Below, piece after piece: positions 46,447 to 55,709 of a stretch of 64,000 nt of DNA. Position 1 is the first letter of the stretch. Each line of letters opens with the position of its first letter. A model generated the notes under the pieces. That model worked only from the letters and a program-made list of their open reading frames with translations, did no database searches and was not told the origin of the DNA. Source of the stretch: Oceanibaculum indicum P24 (GTDB lineage: Bacteria; Pseudomonadota; Alphaproteobacteria; Oceanibaculales; Oceanibaculaceae); NCBI RefSeq assembly GCF_000299935.1, contig NZ_AMRL01000007.1, positions 1-64,000 on the forward strand, in the 5' to 3' direction. The translations under genes were made by a program, and so were the position numbers.

Positions 46447-47368
46447 GACGCTGCTCTACACGCACGAGGCCTGCCTCGCGCACGATACCGGCCCCTATCA
46501 CCCGGAGCGACCGGACCGGCTGCGCGCCGTGCTGGAGGCGCTGGACGAGCCGCGCTTTGCCGGTCTTGTCCGCCGTGAGGCGCCGGCCGCGACGGAGGAG
46601 CAGCTGCTGCGCGCCCATCCGCAGGCGCATGTCGATGCGGTGAGGGCGGCGATCCCGGCCGAGGGGCTGTCGGGAATCGATGCCGATACGATTGTCAGCC
46701 CGCAGTCGCTTGAGGCGGCACTGCGCTGCGCCGGCGCGGTCTGCGCGGCGGTGGATGCGGTCGTCGGCGGCGAGGCGGAGAATGCCTTCTGCGCCGTGCG
46801 CCCGCCCGGACACCATGCCGAGGCGGCCCGCGCCATGGGGTTCTGCCTGTTCAACAGTGCTGCCGTCGGCGCCTATCATGCACGCGCCGTGCATGGGCTG
46901 AAGCGCGTCGCCGTGGTGGATTTCGACGTGCATCACGGCAATGGCACGCAGGACATCTTCTGGAACGACCATGAGATGTTCTACGCCTCGACGCATCAGG
47001 CGCCGCTCTATCCCGGCACCGGGGCAGCCAATGAACGCGGGCTGGACAACATCCTGAACGTACCGCTGCCGCCGCTGGCCGATGGCGCGGCGTTCCGCCA
47101 TGCCTTCGCCGAACATCTGCTGCCGGCACTGACGGAGTTCCGCCCCGACCTGGTGATCATCTCGGCCGGCTTCGATGCCCACAAGGACGACCCGCTGGCC
47201 GCCCTGTGCCTGGAGGAGGAGGATTTCGCCTGGGCCACGCGGGAGCTGATGCGGCTGGCGGCCTATCAGTGCGGCGGACGGCTGGTCTCCACGCTGGAAG
47301 GCGGCTATGACCTCGACGCGCTGGGTCGGTCGGCCGCTGCTCATGTTGCCGCGCTTATGGGGCAATAG
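46442..47368 (+). CDS. Histone-deacetylase-family deacetylase (class II HDAC / acetylpolyamine amidohydrolase-like)
   Basis: The 308-residue arginase-fold enzyme has a full zinc deacetylase site: RPPGHHAEAARAMGFCLFN (tandem His), VAVVDFDVHHGNGTQDIFW (Asp/His zinc ligands), PLYPGTGAANERG, ISAGFDAHKDDPL (third ligand Asp) and LEGGYDLDAL. Bacterial relatives deacetylate acetyl-lysine, acetoin-utilisation AcuC substrates or acetylpolyamines; the length and LYPGTG segment are those of the general bacterial class II group. It precedes xseB by 81 nt and may be co-transcribed with it. Confidence 0.88.
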   Translation: MATLLYTHEACLAHDTGPYHPERPDRLRAVLEALDEPRFAGLVRREAPAATEEQLLRAHPQAHVDAVRAAIPAEGLSGIDADTIVSPQSLEAALRCAGAVCAAVDAVVGGEAENAFCAVRPPGHHAEAARAMGFCLFNSAAVGAYHARAVHGLKRVAVVDFDVHHGNGTQDIFWNDHEMFYASTHQAPLYPGTGAANERGLDNILNVPLPPLADGAAFRHAFAEHLLPALTEFRPDLVIISAGFDAHKDDPLAALCLEEEDFAWATRELMRLAAYQCGGRLVSTLEGGYDLDALGRSAAAHVAALMGQ

Positions 47369-47449
47369 CGCGCGGCTTCGGCTTGTTCCGGCGGGGCGAG
47401 GTGGCTACACTCCGCCCCCTTTCCACCCAGCAGGCGCCAAGGCAACAGC

Positions 47450-47701
47450 ATGAGCGAAAAGACCCACAGCGACATCGACGCCCTGAGCTTCGAGCAGGCC
47501 CTCGCCGAGCTGGAGGCCATCGTCTCCAAGCTGGAGAAGGGCGAGATCGGCCTTGAGGATTCGATCGATACCTACGAGCGCGGCGTGCTGCTGAAGGCGC
47601 ATTGCGAGCGCAAGCTGCAGGACGCGCAGATGAAGGTGGAGCGCATCAAGCTGGGGCCGGATGGCAGCGTCGCCGCCGAACCCTTCGATCCCGCCAACTG
47701 A
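47450..47701 (+). CDS. xseB: Exodeoxyribonuclease VII small subunit
   Basis: An 83-residue helical protein with the XseB core LSFEQALAELEAIVSKLEKGEIGLEDSI...YERGVLLKAHCERKLQDAQMKVE (quoted in parts: ALAELEAIVSKLEKG, LEDSIDTYERG, LKAHCERKL). XseB binds XseA to form the single-strand exonuclease. Its position just before ispA and dxs is the classic proteobacterial arrangement. Confidence 0.95.
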   Translation: MSEKTHSDIDALSFEQALAELEAIVSKLEKGEIGLEDSIDTYERGVLLKAHCERKLQDAQMKVERIKLGPDGSVAAEPFDPAN

Positions 47702-47712
47702 GCGGTCCTGCG

Positions 47713-48600
47713 ATGGATGTCAAGGCCGCCATGGCGGAGGCCGCCGAGGCCGTCGCCGAGACGATGGACCGGCTGCTGGCCTTGCCGGACGGGCCGGAGG
47801 CGCGCGTCGTCGAGGCGATGCGCTATTCAGCACTGGGCGGCGGCAAGCGGCTGCGCGCCTTCCTGGTGCTGCAAAGCGCGGCGCTGTTCTCGGTCAGCCG
47901 CAGCTGCGCGCTGCGGGTAGCGGCGGCGGTGGAATTCCTGCACGCCTATTCGCTGATCCATGACGATCTGCCGGCGATGGATGACAGTGACCTGCGGCGC
48001 GGCCGGCCCAGCTGCCACAAGGCGTTCGACGAGGCGACGGCGGTACTCGCCGGCGATGCGCTGCTGACCTACGCCTTCGAGGTGCTGGCGCAGGAAGAAA
48101 CCCACAGCGACCCCAGGGTCCGGGCCGAGCTGGTGCTGGCGCTGGCGCGTGCCTCGGGCACGCAGGGCATGGTCGGCGGCCAGATGCTCGACCTGCTGGC
48201 CGAGGACATGGACAGCATCGATGCCAGCCTGATCACCCGGCTGCAGCGCATGAAGACGGCGGAGCTGCTGTGCTTCAGCTGCGAGGCCGGCGCCATTCTG
48301 GGCAAGGCCGGCAAGGCGGCGCGCCACGCGCTGCATTCCTACGGGCAGGAGATGGGGCTGGCCTTCCAGATTGCCGACGACCTGCTGGATATCGAGGGCG
48401 ACAGCAGCGTGACCGGCAAGCCGACCGGCCTCGACGATGCCGCCGGCAAGGCCACGCTGGTAGCGGCGCTGGGCGTCGAGAATGCCCGCGCCCATGCGCT
48501 GATGCTGGTCGATCAGTCGGCCCGGCACCTTGATTTCTTCGATGACAAGGCGAAGCTGTTGAAGCAAGTTGCCCGTTTCGTCGTCGAACGGCAGGCATGA
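47713..48600 (+). CDS. ispA: Farnesyl diphosphate synthase IspA
   Basis: The 295-residue polyprenyl synthase condenses IPP with DMAPP/GPP to farnesyl diphosphate. The first aspartate-rich motif is [23 protein letters not shown], the second is [14 protein letters not shown]; the sequence [11 protein letters not shown] holds the IPP site. ATG 47713 is chosen; frames reaching upstream overlap xseB. It overlaps the earliest possible dxs start by 4 bp, implying tight coupling. Confidence 0.94.
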   Translation: MDVKAAMAEAAEAVAETMDRLLALPDGPEARVVEAMRYSALGGGKRLRAFLVLQSAALFSVSRSCALRVAAAVEFLHAYSLIHDDLPAMDDSDLRRGRPSCHKAFDEATAVLAGDALLTYAFEVLAQEETHSDPRVRAELVLALARASGTQGMVGGQMLDLLAEDMDSIDASLITRLQRMKTAELLCFSCEAGAILGKAGKAARHALHSYGQEMGLAFQIADDLLDIEGDSSVTGKPTGLDDAAGKATLVAALGVENARAHALMLVDQSARHLDFFDDKAKLLKQVARFVVERQA

Positions 48601-48635
48601 GCGATAGTCCCATCGCGGATAAAGAGGTAAGGCCC

Positions 48636-50555
48636 ATGGCCGACAGCCCGACCCCGGTTCTGGACAAGGTCACCACACCGGCGGACATGAAGGATTTCTC
48701 CATCGACCAGCTGACTGCGCTGGCCGGCGATCTGCGCCGTGAGACCATCGACGCGGTCTCGCGCACCGGCGGCCATCTGGGCGCCGGGCTTGGCGTGGTG
48801 GAGCTGACGGTGGCGATCCACCATGTGTTCGACACGCCGCGCGACCGGCTGATCTGGGATGTCGGCCACCAGGCCTATCCGCACAAGATCCTGACCGGGC
48901 GGCGCGACCGCATCCGCACGCTGCGCCAGGGCGGCGGCCTTAGCGGCTTCACCCGCCGGTCGGAGAGCGAATACGACCCGTTCGGTGCCGCGCACAGCTC
49001 GACCTCGATCTCCGCCGGTCTCGGCATGGCGGTGGCGCGTGACCTGCAGGGCGGCGACAACAATGTCATCGCGGTCATCGGCGATGGCTCGATGAGCGCC
49101 GGCATGGCCTATGAGGCGATGAACAATGCCGGCTCGATGGACAGCCGGCTGATCGTCATCCTGAACGACAATGACATGTCCATCGCGCCGCCGACTGGGG
49201 CGATGAGCAACTATCTCTCCCGTCTCATTGCCTCGAAATCCTATCGCGGGCTGCGCGAGGCGATGAAGCAGATGGCCAGCCGCTTCCCGAAGCCGCTGGA
49301 GAATGCGGCGCGCCGGGCCGAGGAATATGCCCGCGGCATGGTCACCGGCGGTACGCTGTTCGAGGAGATGGGCTTCCTCTATATCGGCCCGGTGGACGGG
49401 CACGATATCAGCCATCTGGTGCCGATCCTGAAAAGCCTGCGCGACCGGCCGGAAGCCGGCCCGGTGCTGCTGCATGTCGTCACCGAAAAGGGCAGGGGGC
49501 ATCCCTTCTCGAAGGACAGCCCGGAGAAGTATCACGCGGTCCAGAAGTTCGATCTGGTGACCGGCGCGCAGGTGAAGGCGAAGGCGAACGCGCCCAGCTA
49601 CACCAATGTCTTCGCCCAGGCGCTGATCCAGGAAGCGGAGGCCGACGAGCGCATCGTCGCCATAACCGCCGCCATGCCGGGCGGCACCGGTCTCGACAAG
49701 TTCGCCGAGCGGTTCCCGGACCGCAGCTTTGATGTCGGCATCGCCGAGCAGCATGCCGTCACCTTCGCCGCCGGCCTGGCGACGGAGGGGATGAAGCCGT
49801 TTGCGGCGATCTACTCCACCTTCCTGCAGCGCGGCTATGACCAGGTGGTGCATGACGTGGCGATCCAGCGCCTGCCGGTGCGCTTCGCCATCGACCGCGC
49901 CGGGCTGGTCGGCGCCGATGGCGCGACTCATGCCGGCAGCTTCGATGTTGCCTATCTGGGCTGCCTGCCGGATTTCGTGCTGATGGCAGCGGCCGACGAG
50001 GCGGAGCTGGTGCATATGGTGGCCACTGCGGCCGCCATTGATGACCGGCCGTCTGCCGTACGCTATCCGCGCGGCGAGGGCACCGGCGTGGAACTGCCGG
50101 CGCGCGGCCAGCCGCTGGAGATCGGCAAGGGCCGGGTGATGCGCGAGGGCACGGCGGTCGCCATCCTCTCCTATGGCGCGCGGCTGCAGGAATGCCTGGC
50201 CGCCGCTGAGGAGCTGGCGGGCTACGGCCTATCCGCCACGGTCGCCGATGCGCGCTTCGCCAAGCCGCTGGATACCGGGCTGGTGGAGCGGCTGGCGCGC
50301 GGCCATGAGGTGCTGATCACCATCGAGGAAGGCTCGGTCGGCGGCTTCGGCTCCTTCGTGCTGCAGCATCTGGCCACATCGGGGATGCTGGATGCCGGCC
50401 TGCGCGTGCGGCCGATGGTGCTGCCCGACCGCTTCATCGACCATGATTCGCCGGAGAAACAGTATGCCGAGGCCGGGCTGAACGCCGACGGCATCGTGCG
50501 CACTGCCCTGGCGGCACTCGGCCGTAGCGCCAGCGAGGCGCCGGCCCGGGCGTGA
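48636..50555 (+). CDS. dxs: 1-deoxy-D-xylulose-5-phosphate synthase
   Basis: The thiamine-diphosphate enzyme condenses pyruvate and glyceraldehyde-3-phosphate, the first step of the MEP pathway. From ATG 48636 it has 639 residues and the family's usual start ([22 protein letters not shown]); an ATG at 48597 overlapping ispA adds 13 atypical residues. Motifs: [66 protein letters not shown] (ThDP/Mg site) and [21 protein letters not shown] also feeds the ThiG reaction of the thi operon at 18-21 kb. Confidence 0.96.
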   Translation: MADSPTPVLDKVTTPADMKDFSIDQLTALAGDLRRETIDAVSRTGGHLGAGLGVVELTVAIHHVFDTPRDRLIWDVGHQAYPHKILTGRRDRIRTLRQGGGLSGFTRRSESEYDPFGAAHSSTSISAGLGMAVARDLQGGDNNVIAVIGDGSMSAGMAYEAMNNAGSMDSRLIVILNDNDMSIAPPTGAMSNYLSRLIASKSYRGLREAMKQMASRFPKPLENAARRAEEYARGMVTGGTLFEEMGFLYIGPVDGHDISHLVPILKSLRDRPEAGPVLLHVVTEKGRGHPFSKDSPEKYHAVQKFDLVTGAQVKAKANAPSYTNVFAQALIQEAEADERIVAITAAMPGGTGLDKFAERFPDRSFDVGIAEQHAVTFAAGLATEGMKPFAAIYSTFLQRGYDQVVHDVAIQRLPVRFAIDRAGLVGADGATHAGSFDVAYLGCLPDFVLMAAADEAELVHMVATAAAIDDRPSAVRYPRGEGTGVELPARGQPLEIGKGRVMREGTAVAILSYGARLQECLAAAEELAGYGLSATVADARFAKPLDTGLVERLARGHEVLITIEEGSVGGFGSFVLQHLATSGMLDAGLRVRPMVLPDRFIDHDSPEKQYAEAGLNADGIVRTALAALGRSASEAPARA

Positions 50556-50564
50556 GGGATAAAA

Positions 50565-50735
50565 CCCTCGCCCCGGAAGGGGAGAGGGATGCCGAGGCTT
50601 GGCGAACGATAGTGAGGCTAGCTGCGGCTGGGTGAGGGGAGACTAACTCCGCCCGTGCGACACCCCCTCACCCAGCTCCGCCTAATTCGCTGCGCGATTA
50701 AGGCTGCGCAACCCTCTCCCCCAAGGGGGCGAGGG
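50565..50735. repeat. Intergenic palindrome family, copy 2
   Basis: CCCTCGCCCCGGAAGGGGAGAGGG and CGGCTGGGTGAGGGG form one module; CACCCCCTCACCCAGCTCCGCC...AAGGCTGCGCAACCCTCTCCC...GGGGGCGAGGG the inverted one (ends quoted in part). The order of modules is reversed relative to copy 1. It begins 9 nt after the dxs stop and could serve as a terminator. Confidence 0.8.
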
Positions 50736-50751
50736 ATTGTTTAAATTCCTC

Positions 50752-51234
50752 CTACTCCCGAGGCACGCCGTTCGGGTCTTCGCTGCCGGCGCGGTAGCGG
50801 AAGGTGCCGGTGCCGGTGGCGACCAGCGTGCCGTCCTCGGCGGTCACCTCGGCGGCGACGAAGAATATCTTGCGCCCGCCGCCGGTCACGCGGGCGGTCG
50901 TGCGCAGCGTGCCCTTCGAGGCCTGCCCCAGATATTGCGTGGTCAGCGACAGCGTCACGCAGCGCCGCACCCGGCCGGGGATCGGGCAGTAGCAGCCGCA
51001 GAAGCCGGAGATCGTGTCGATCAGCGAGGCCGGCACGCCGCCATGCAGCACACCGGCGCGGTTCAGATGCTGCGGGCCGATATCCAGCTCCAGCACGGCA
51101 TAGCCCTCGCGCCACTCCACCAGCCGGTAGCCCATCAGTTCCTGATAGCCCGAGATGGGCTCCAGCGCGATCAGCTCGCGCATCAGGCTGTCGTCATGCT
51201 GCGCTGCGGCGGCGGAGGCGGCGGATTTCGTCAT
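50752..51234 (-). CDS. PaaI-type hotdog-fold thioesterase
   Basis: The 160-residue protein starts at ATG 51234. The hotdog active-site segment is HLNRAGVLHGGVPASLIDTISGF (N, HGG and the acidic D on the long helix), followed by TTQYLGQASKGTLRTTARV and a C-terminal GTFRYR strand. Such enzymes hydrolyse aryl- or acyl-CoA thioesters. No paa genes are near, so the natural acyl-CoA is unknown. Confidence 0.85.
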   Translation of the reverse strand: MTKSAASAAAAQHDDSLMRELIALEPISGYQELMGYRLVEWREGYAVLELDIGPQHLNRAGVLHGGVPASLIDTISGFCGCYCPIPGRVRRCVTLSLTTQYLGQASKGTLRTTARVTGGGRKIFFVAAEVTAEDGTLVATGTGTFRYRAGSEDPNGVPRE

Positions 51235-51428
51235 CTTGATCCCGTTCGGGTTGCGGAAAGACAGGGGTTTTTCGGCATGCCCCGCAGCATATCGCACTGC
51301 GGTGCCGCCGTCCCTCTTGACCATCAATGGGTATGTGTACAGTCTAGCCTGTACGCAAAGCAAACAGGTTGATCGGAGCACCGCGCGCCGATGAGACCGA
51401 AATCTCACTCCGGAACAGGGAGCACACA

Positions 51429-52403
51429 ATGCGGAAATTCTTCACGGCCATGGCGCTTTCCATGGCGGTTGCCGGCTTTTCCACCGCCGCCTCGGCGGAA
51501 ACCTGGGACATGCCGCTGCCGTACCCCGATACCAACTTCCACACCAAGAACACGCGGATGTTCGCCGAGGATGTGGCGAAGCTGTCGGGCGGCAAGCTGA
51601 CCATCACCATCCACAGCGGTGCCTCGCTGTTCAAGATGCCGGAGATCAAGCGCGCCGTCCGTACCGGACAGGCGCAGATCGGCGAGATCCTGCTGTCCGC
51701 CTACGGTAACGAGAACGCGGTGTTCGAGGCTGACGGCGTGCCGTTCCTGGCCACCGGCTACGACAATGCCATGAAGCTGTACAAGGCCCAGAAGCCGGTG
51801 CTGGAAAAGCTGCTGGCCGAGGAAGGGCTGAAGCTGCTTTATGCAGCGCCCTGGCCGGGCCAGGGGCTGTTCGTGCAGACCGAGATCGCGTCGGTTGAGG
51901 GCATGAAGGGCGTGAAGTTCCGCGCCTACAACGCCGCGACCGCGCGCTTTGCCGAGCTGGCCGGCGCGGTGCCGACCACCGTGCAGTATGCCGAGGTGCC
52001 GCAGGCCTTCTCCACCGGCCTGGTCTCCTCGATGCTTACCTCCGGCGCCACCGGCGTGGACGTGAAGGCCTGGGACTTCGTGAAAGTGTTCTATCAGACC
52101 GACGCGATGCACCCGAAGAACATCGTCTTCGTGAACAAGCGTGCCTTCGACGGGCTGGACAAGGCAACGCAGGACGCGGTGATGAAGGCCGCCGCCGATG
52201 CCGAGACCCGCATCTGGGCCGCCAGCAAGGAAGAGGCCGATCGCACCGTGAAGGCGCTGGGCGACAATGGCATGAAGGTGCTGATGCCGAGCGACAAGCT
52301 GCAGGCCGACCTGAAGGCCATCGGCGACCAGATGGTCAAGGAATGGCTTGAGAAGGCCGGCGCCGACGGCAAGACCATCGTGGACGCCTACAACAAGATG
52401 TAA
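51429..52403 (+). CDS. dctP: TRAP transporter solute-binding protein DctP
   Basis: The 324-residue periplasmic protein has a signal peptide (ASA-E cleavage) and GGGAG before its ATG. TRAP-P marks: LPYPDTNFHTKNTRMFAEDVAKLSGGKLTITIHSGASLFK (quoted in parts NFHTKN, KLTITIHSGASLFK), the ligand-contact Arg in GMKGVKFRAYNAATARF, and VQYAEVPQAFSTGLVSSMLTSG. It binds an organic acid or similar anion for the DctQM permease. The TAYAEV-like region is typical of C4-dicarboxylate or amino/keto-acid receptors; the ligand cannot be named. Confidence 0.92.
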   Translation: MRKFFTAMALSMAVAGFSTAASAETWDMPLPYPDTNFHTKNTRMFAEDVAKLSGGKLTITIHSGASLFKMPEIKRAVRTGQAQIGEILLSAYGNENAVFEADGVPFLATGYDNAMKLYKAQKPVLEKLLAEEGLKLLYAAPWPGQGLFVQTEIASVEGMKGVKFRAYNAATARFAELAGAVPTTVQYAEVPQAFSTGLVSSMLTSGATGVDVKAWDFVKVFYQTDAMHPKNIVFVNKRAFDGLDKATQDAVMKAAADAETRIWAASKEEADRTVKALGDNGMKVLMPSDKLQADLKAIGDQMVKEWLEKAGADGKTIVDAYNKM

Positions 52404-52419
52404 GGCGTCTCCCGGTCCG

Positions 52420-52455
52420 AAACGCCCAGGGCTGCAACCGGCACCCTGGGCGTTT
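52420..52455 (+). terminator. Intercistronic hairpin between dctP and dctQ
   Basis: A perfect 12-bp stem AAACGCCCAGGG (52420-52431) / CCCTGGGCGTTT (52444-52455) with a 12-nt loop, followed by CTCC. In many TRAP operons such an element lets dctP be made in excess over dctQM by partial termination or mRNA stabilisation; that function is inferred here. Confidence 0.7.
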
Positions 52456-52511
52456 CTCCATCGGCCGGGCCTCTATCCCTTTTCCAACCTGTCACGCATC
52501 GCGGGGTGGCC

Positions 52512-53066
52512 ATGCGCGCGGCGCTCGATTTCCTGTACAAGCTGTGCGGCGTTCTGGCGGCGATCTCGCTGGCCGGCATCGCCGTCCTTATCCTGGCGCA
52601 GATCGTCGGCCGCTTCTTCGGCGTGCTGGTGCCGTCCGCGAACGAGATCGCCGGCTTCCTGATGGCCGCCTCTTCCTTCCTGGCGCTGGCCTATGCCTTC
52701 AAAGCGGGCAGCCACATCCGGGTCAATCTGGTGCTGCTGCGGCTCGCCCCCTCGTCGCGGCGCTGGGCCGATATCGTCTGCCTGGTGGCCGGCACCATCC
52801 TGTCCTCCTATTTCGCCTGGTACACCTGGGTGCTGGTTGCCGATTCGATCCGCTTCAAGGAAGTCGCGGACGGGCTGGTGCCGATTCCGCTGGCCTGGCC
52901 GCAAGGCGCCATGCTGGTTGGCCTTACGGTACTGGCCATCGCCTTCCTGGACGAGCTGATCTCCGTGATTCGCGGCAATACGCCGTCCTATGACAATTCC
53001 GAGGATGTGGTGCTGGAGAACCGCCCTGAGCTGGGGCCATCCGACCGCATCGAAGCGAACGATTAA
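52512..53066 (+). CDS. dctQ: TRAP transporter small permease DctQ
   Basis: A 184-residue protein with four membrane helices (~10-32, ~48-66, ~88-110, ~130-150) and the DctQ hallmark VPSANEIAGFLMAASSFLALAYAFKAGSHIRVNLVL (quoted in parts NEIAGFLMAASSFLALAY, GSHIRVNLVL). ATG 52512 is preferred over a GTG two codons earlier. It caps the DctM transporter core. Confidence 0.92.
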   Translation: MRAALDFLYKLCGVLAAISLAGIAVLILAQIVGRFFGVLVPSANEIAGFLMAASSFLALAYAFKAGSHIRVNLVLLRLAPSSRRWADIVCLVAGTILSSYFAWYTWVLVADSIRFKEVADGLVPIPLAWPQGAMLVGLTVLAIAFLDELISVIRGNTPSYDNSEDVVLENRPELGPSDRIEAND

Positions 53067-53081
53067 GGCGGGGACCGGTTC

Positions 53082-54389
53082 ATGGACCAGCTTATCCAGT
53101 CGATCCTGCTGATCGCGCTGCTCTTCCTCTTCCTCGGCGGCGGCTTCTGGGTCGCCATGTCGCTGCTGGCCATCGGCTATGTCGGCATCTCCATGTTCGC
53201 CAGCGCGCCGCCCGGCATCGTCATGTCCACCACGGTGTGGGGGGCGTCGGCCAGCTGGACGCTGACCGCCCTGCCGCTGTTCATCTGGATGGGCGAGATC
53301 CTGTTCCGCACCAAGCTGTCGGAGGACATGTTCCAGGGGCTGGCCCCCTGGCTGACCCGGCTGCCGGGCCGGCTGCTGCATGTGAATGTGCTGGGCTGCG
53401 CGGTGTTCGCCGCCGTCTCCGGCTCCTCGGCGGCGACTGCGATGACGGTCGGCAAGATGTCGGTGCCGGAGCTTTCCCGGCGCGGCTATGACGAGAAGCT
53501 GTCGATCGGCTCGCTGGCCGGCTCCGGCACGCTCGGCCTGCTGATCCCGCCCTCGATCATCCTGATCGTCTATGGCGTCTCGGCCGAGGTGTCCATCGTC
53601 CAGCTGTTCATTGCCGGTGTGTTCCCCGGCATGCTGCTGGCCGGGCTGTTCATGGGCTATATCGCGCTGTGGGCGGTGATCCATCCGGGCAAGACCCCGC
53701 CCGCCGATTTCAGCATGGGCTTCCTGGAGAAGGTCTATGCCTCGCGCCGGCTGATCCCGATCATCCTGCTGATCGTCTTCGTCATCGGCTCGATCTACTG
53801 GGGCTGGGCGACGGCGACGGAGGCGGCGGCCTGCGGTGTCGCCGGCGCGCTGTTCCTGTCGCTGGTCACCGGCTCGCTGAACTGGCAGGCCTTCTGGTCC
53901 AGCCTGCTGGGTGCCACCCGCACCTCCTGCATGATCGCCTTCATCCTGGCGGGGGCGGCCTTCCTGTCGGTGGCGATGGGCTATACCGGCCTGCCGCGCG
54001 TGCTGGCGGAATGGATCCGCGACATGCAGCTCTCGCCCTATGTGCTGCTGATCGCGCTGACCCTGTTCTTCATCGTGCTGGGCTGTTTCCTGGACGGCAT
54101 CTCGGTGGTGGTGCTGACCGTCGCCATCATCCTGCCGATGGTGCAGGCGGCGGGTATCGACCTGCTGTGGTTCGGCATCTATGTCGTGCTGGTGGTGGAG
54201 ATGTCGCAGATCACCCCGCCGGTCGGCTTCAACCTGTTCGTGCTGCAGGGCCTGACGGGACGCAACATCCTCTATATCGCCTATGCGGCGCTGCCCTTCT
54301 TCCTGCTGATGGTGGTGGCGGTCGTGATCATCACCATCTTCCCGGAGATCGTCACCTACCTGCCGCAGCAGGCGACGGCGCGGAACTGA
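53082..54389 (+). CDS. dctM: TRAP transporter large permease DctM
   Basis: The 435-residue protein has about twelve membrane segments and DctM motifs: SWTLTALPLFIWMGEIL, NVLGCAVFAAVSGSSAATAMTVGKMSVPELSRRGYDEKLSIGSLAGSGTLGLLIPPSIILIVYG (quoted in parts FAAVSGSSAATAMT, GSGTLGLLIPPSI) and the C-terminal ITPPVGFNLFVLQG. It is the sodium-coupled carrier subunit; 15 nt from dctQ. Confidence 0.95.
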   Translation: MDQLIQSILLIALLFLFLGGGFWVAMSLLAIGYVGISMFASAPPGIVMSTTVWGASASWTLTALPLFIWMGEILFRTKLSEDMFQGLAPWLTRLPGRLLHVNVLGCAVFAAVSGSSAATAMTVGKMSVPELSRRGYDEKLSIGSLAGSGTLGLLIPPSIILIVYGVSAEVSIVQLFIAGVFPGMLLAGLFMGYIALWAVIHPGKTPPADFSMGFLEKVYASRRLIPIILLIVFVIGSIYWGWATATEAAACGVAGALFLSLVTGSLNWQAFWSSLLGATRTSCMIAFILAGAAFLSVAMGYTGLPRVLAEWIRDMQLSPYVLLIALTLFFIVLGCFLDGISVVVLTVAIILPMVQAAGIDLLWFGIYVVLVVEMSQITPPVGFNLFVLQGLTGRNILYIAYAALPFFLLMVVAVVIITIFPEIVTYLPQQATARN

Positions 54390-54404
54390 GGGGGAGCTTG
54401 TAAA

Positions 54405-54549
54405 CCCTCTCCCCTGGCGGGAGAGGGTGGTGAGCGTCAGCGAACCGGGTGAGGGGGCGGCTCGGCCCGTGCAACTACCCCTCACCCAGCTTCGCCTAAT
54501 TCGCTCCGCTCATAAGGCTACGCAACCCTCTCCCGCAAGGGGAGAGGGA
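54405..54549. repeat. Intergenic palindrome family, copy 3
   Basis: Begins CCCTCTCCCCTGGCGGGAGAGGG with TGGTGAGCGTCAGCGAACCGGGTGAGGGGG, then inverted module CCCCTCACCCAGCTTCGCCTAAT...CAACCCTCTCCCGCAAGGGGAGAGGG (ends quoted in part). Same two modules as copies 1 and 2. Lies between dctM and the convergent reductase gene; the hairpins could terminate both. Confidence 0.8.
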
Positions 54550-54573
54550 GAACACGAAATAGCCCCACCCCCC

Positions 54574-55560
54574 TCACCCCGCCGGGTATAGCCCCTCATT
54601 GATGGCGAGGCGCTTCAGCAGCGCGTAGATCAGGTCGATGGAGGGCGTATCCACGCCGGTCAGGTCGCCCAGTTCGACGACCGCGCCGACGATCGGCTCG
54701 ATCTCCAGCGGCCTGCCGGCCAGCAGGTCCTGCAGCGTCGAGGTCCTGAAGTCCTTCAGCCGGGGCCCGCTCTCGAACCGCTTGTCGATGCTGACCGGCA
54801 GGCTGGCGCCCAGCGCGCTGGCGACGGCTTCCGCCTCCTCCATCATCCGGCGCATGAAGCCGCGCAGGATGTCGTCGTCATAGAGCTGGCCCATGGTCGC
54901 GCGGGTCAGCGCGCTGAGCGGGTTGGAGGTGATATTGCCGAGCAGCTTCGACCACACATAGTCGCGGATATTGTCGTGCGCGACGGCGGTGATGCCGGCG
55001 GTCCCGAACGCCTCCATCAGGCGGGTCAGGCGCGGGCTCATGCTGCCGTCCGGCTCACCCATCTCGAAACGTTCGCGGCCGGTGACGGTCACCGTGCCGG
55101 GGCTGGTGACTTCCGCGCCGATATGGACGACGCAGCCGATGGCGCGCTCAGGCCCGGTGGCGTCGCGGATGGTCCCGCCGGGGTCCAGCCGGTCGATGGA
55201 GCGGCCCTCATGCTGGCCGGGCAGGGCGTGGAAATACCACCAGGGCACGCCGTTCATGGCGAACACCACGGCGGTGTCCGGCCCCAGCAGTGGCGCCATG
55301 CTGCGCGCGATGCCGGTAAGGCCGTGCGCCTTCACGGTGCAGATCACCACATCCTGCGGGCCGAAATCCGCGGGATTGTCGCTGGCGGCGGGGCGCACGG
55401 TGACGCTCTCGCCCTGCTGGTGCAGGGTCAGCCCGTCCTGGCGGATCGCCGCCAGATGCGCCCCCCGGGCGATCAGGCTGGCCTCGATGCCGTCCGCCGC
55501 CGCCAGCCGCGCGCCGAGATATCCGCCGACCGAGCCGGCGCCATAGATGCAGATTTTCAC
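54574..55560 (-). CDS. Ketopantoate reductase-family (ApbA/PanE-like) dehydrogenase
   Basis: The 328-residue NADP-dependent protein starts at a GTG with CGGAGG nine bases upstream (KICIYGAGSVGGYLGARLA, GxGxxG). Further marks are VVICTVKAHG, FAMNGVPWWYFHAL, a central Lys/Asn region WSKLLGNITSNPLSALTRATMG and a helical C-terminal domain. PanE itself is usually ~300 residues; this longer form with VPWWYFH is common in alphaproteobacteria as a paralog acting on other 2-keto acids. Adjacency to a TRAP transporter for organic acids fits a catabolic role, an inference. Confidence 0.8.
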   Translation of the reverse strand: MKICIYGAGSVGGYLGARLAAADGIEASLIARGAHLAAIRQDGLTLHQQGESVTVRPAASDNPADFGPQDVVICTVKAHGLTGIARSMAPLLGPDTAVVFAMNGVPWWYFHALPGQHEGRSIDRLDPGGTIRDATGPERAIGCVVHIGAEVTSPGTVTVTGRERFEMGEPDGSMSPRLTRLMEAFGTAGITAVAHDNIRDYVWSKLLGNITSNPLSALTRATMGQLYDDDILRGFMRRMMEEAEAVASALGASLPVSIDKRFESGPRLKDFRTSTLQDLLAGRPLEIEPIVGAVVELGDLTGVDTPSIDLIYALLKRLAINEGLYPAG

Positions 55561-55709
55561 GCTTTCAGCCTCCGATTTGCTTTGTGCGCTTTGTACTGCC
55601 TGACGGCGCGGCGGGCAATCATCGCTGTCATGCCGCGCTGACGGTTGACGCGGCGCGCGTGCACAACACACTCTCATCGCAACACAAGAAAAGACGAGGG
55701 TCGGAAACC

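Noticed and set aside
52473-54485. A 670-codon open frame on the minus strand opposite dctQ-dctM
   Set aside because: It is an antisense shadow: low-complexity His/Gln/Arg/Asp-rich translation, no motif, and fully overlapped by clear TRAP genes with correct codon bias.
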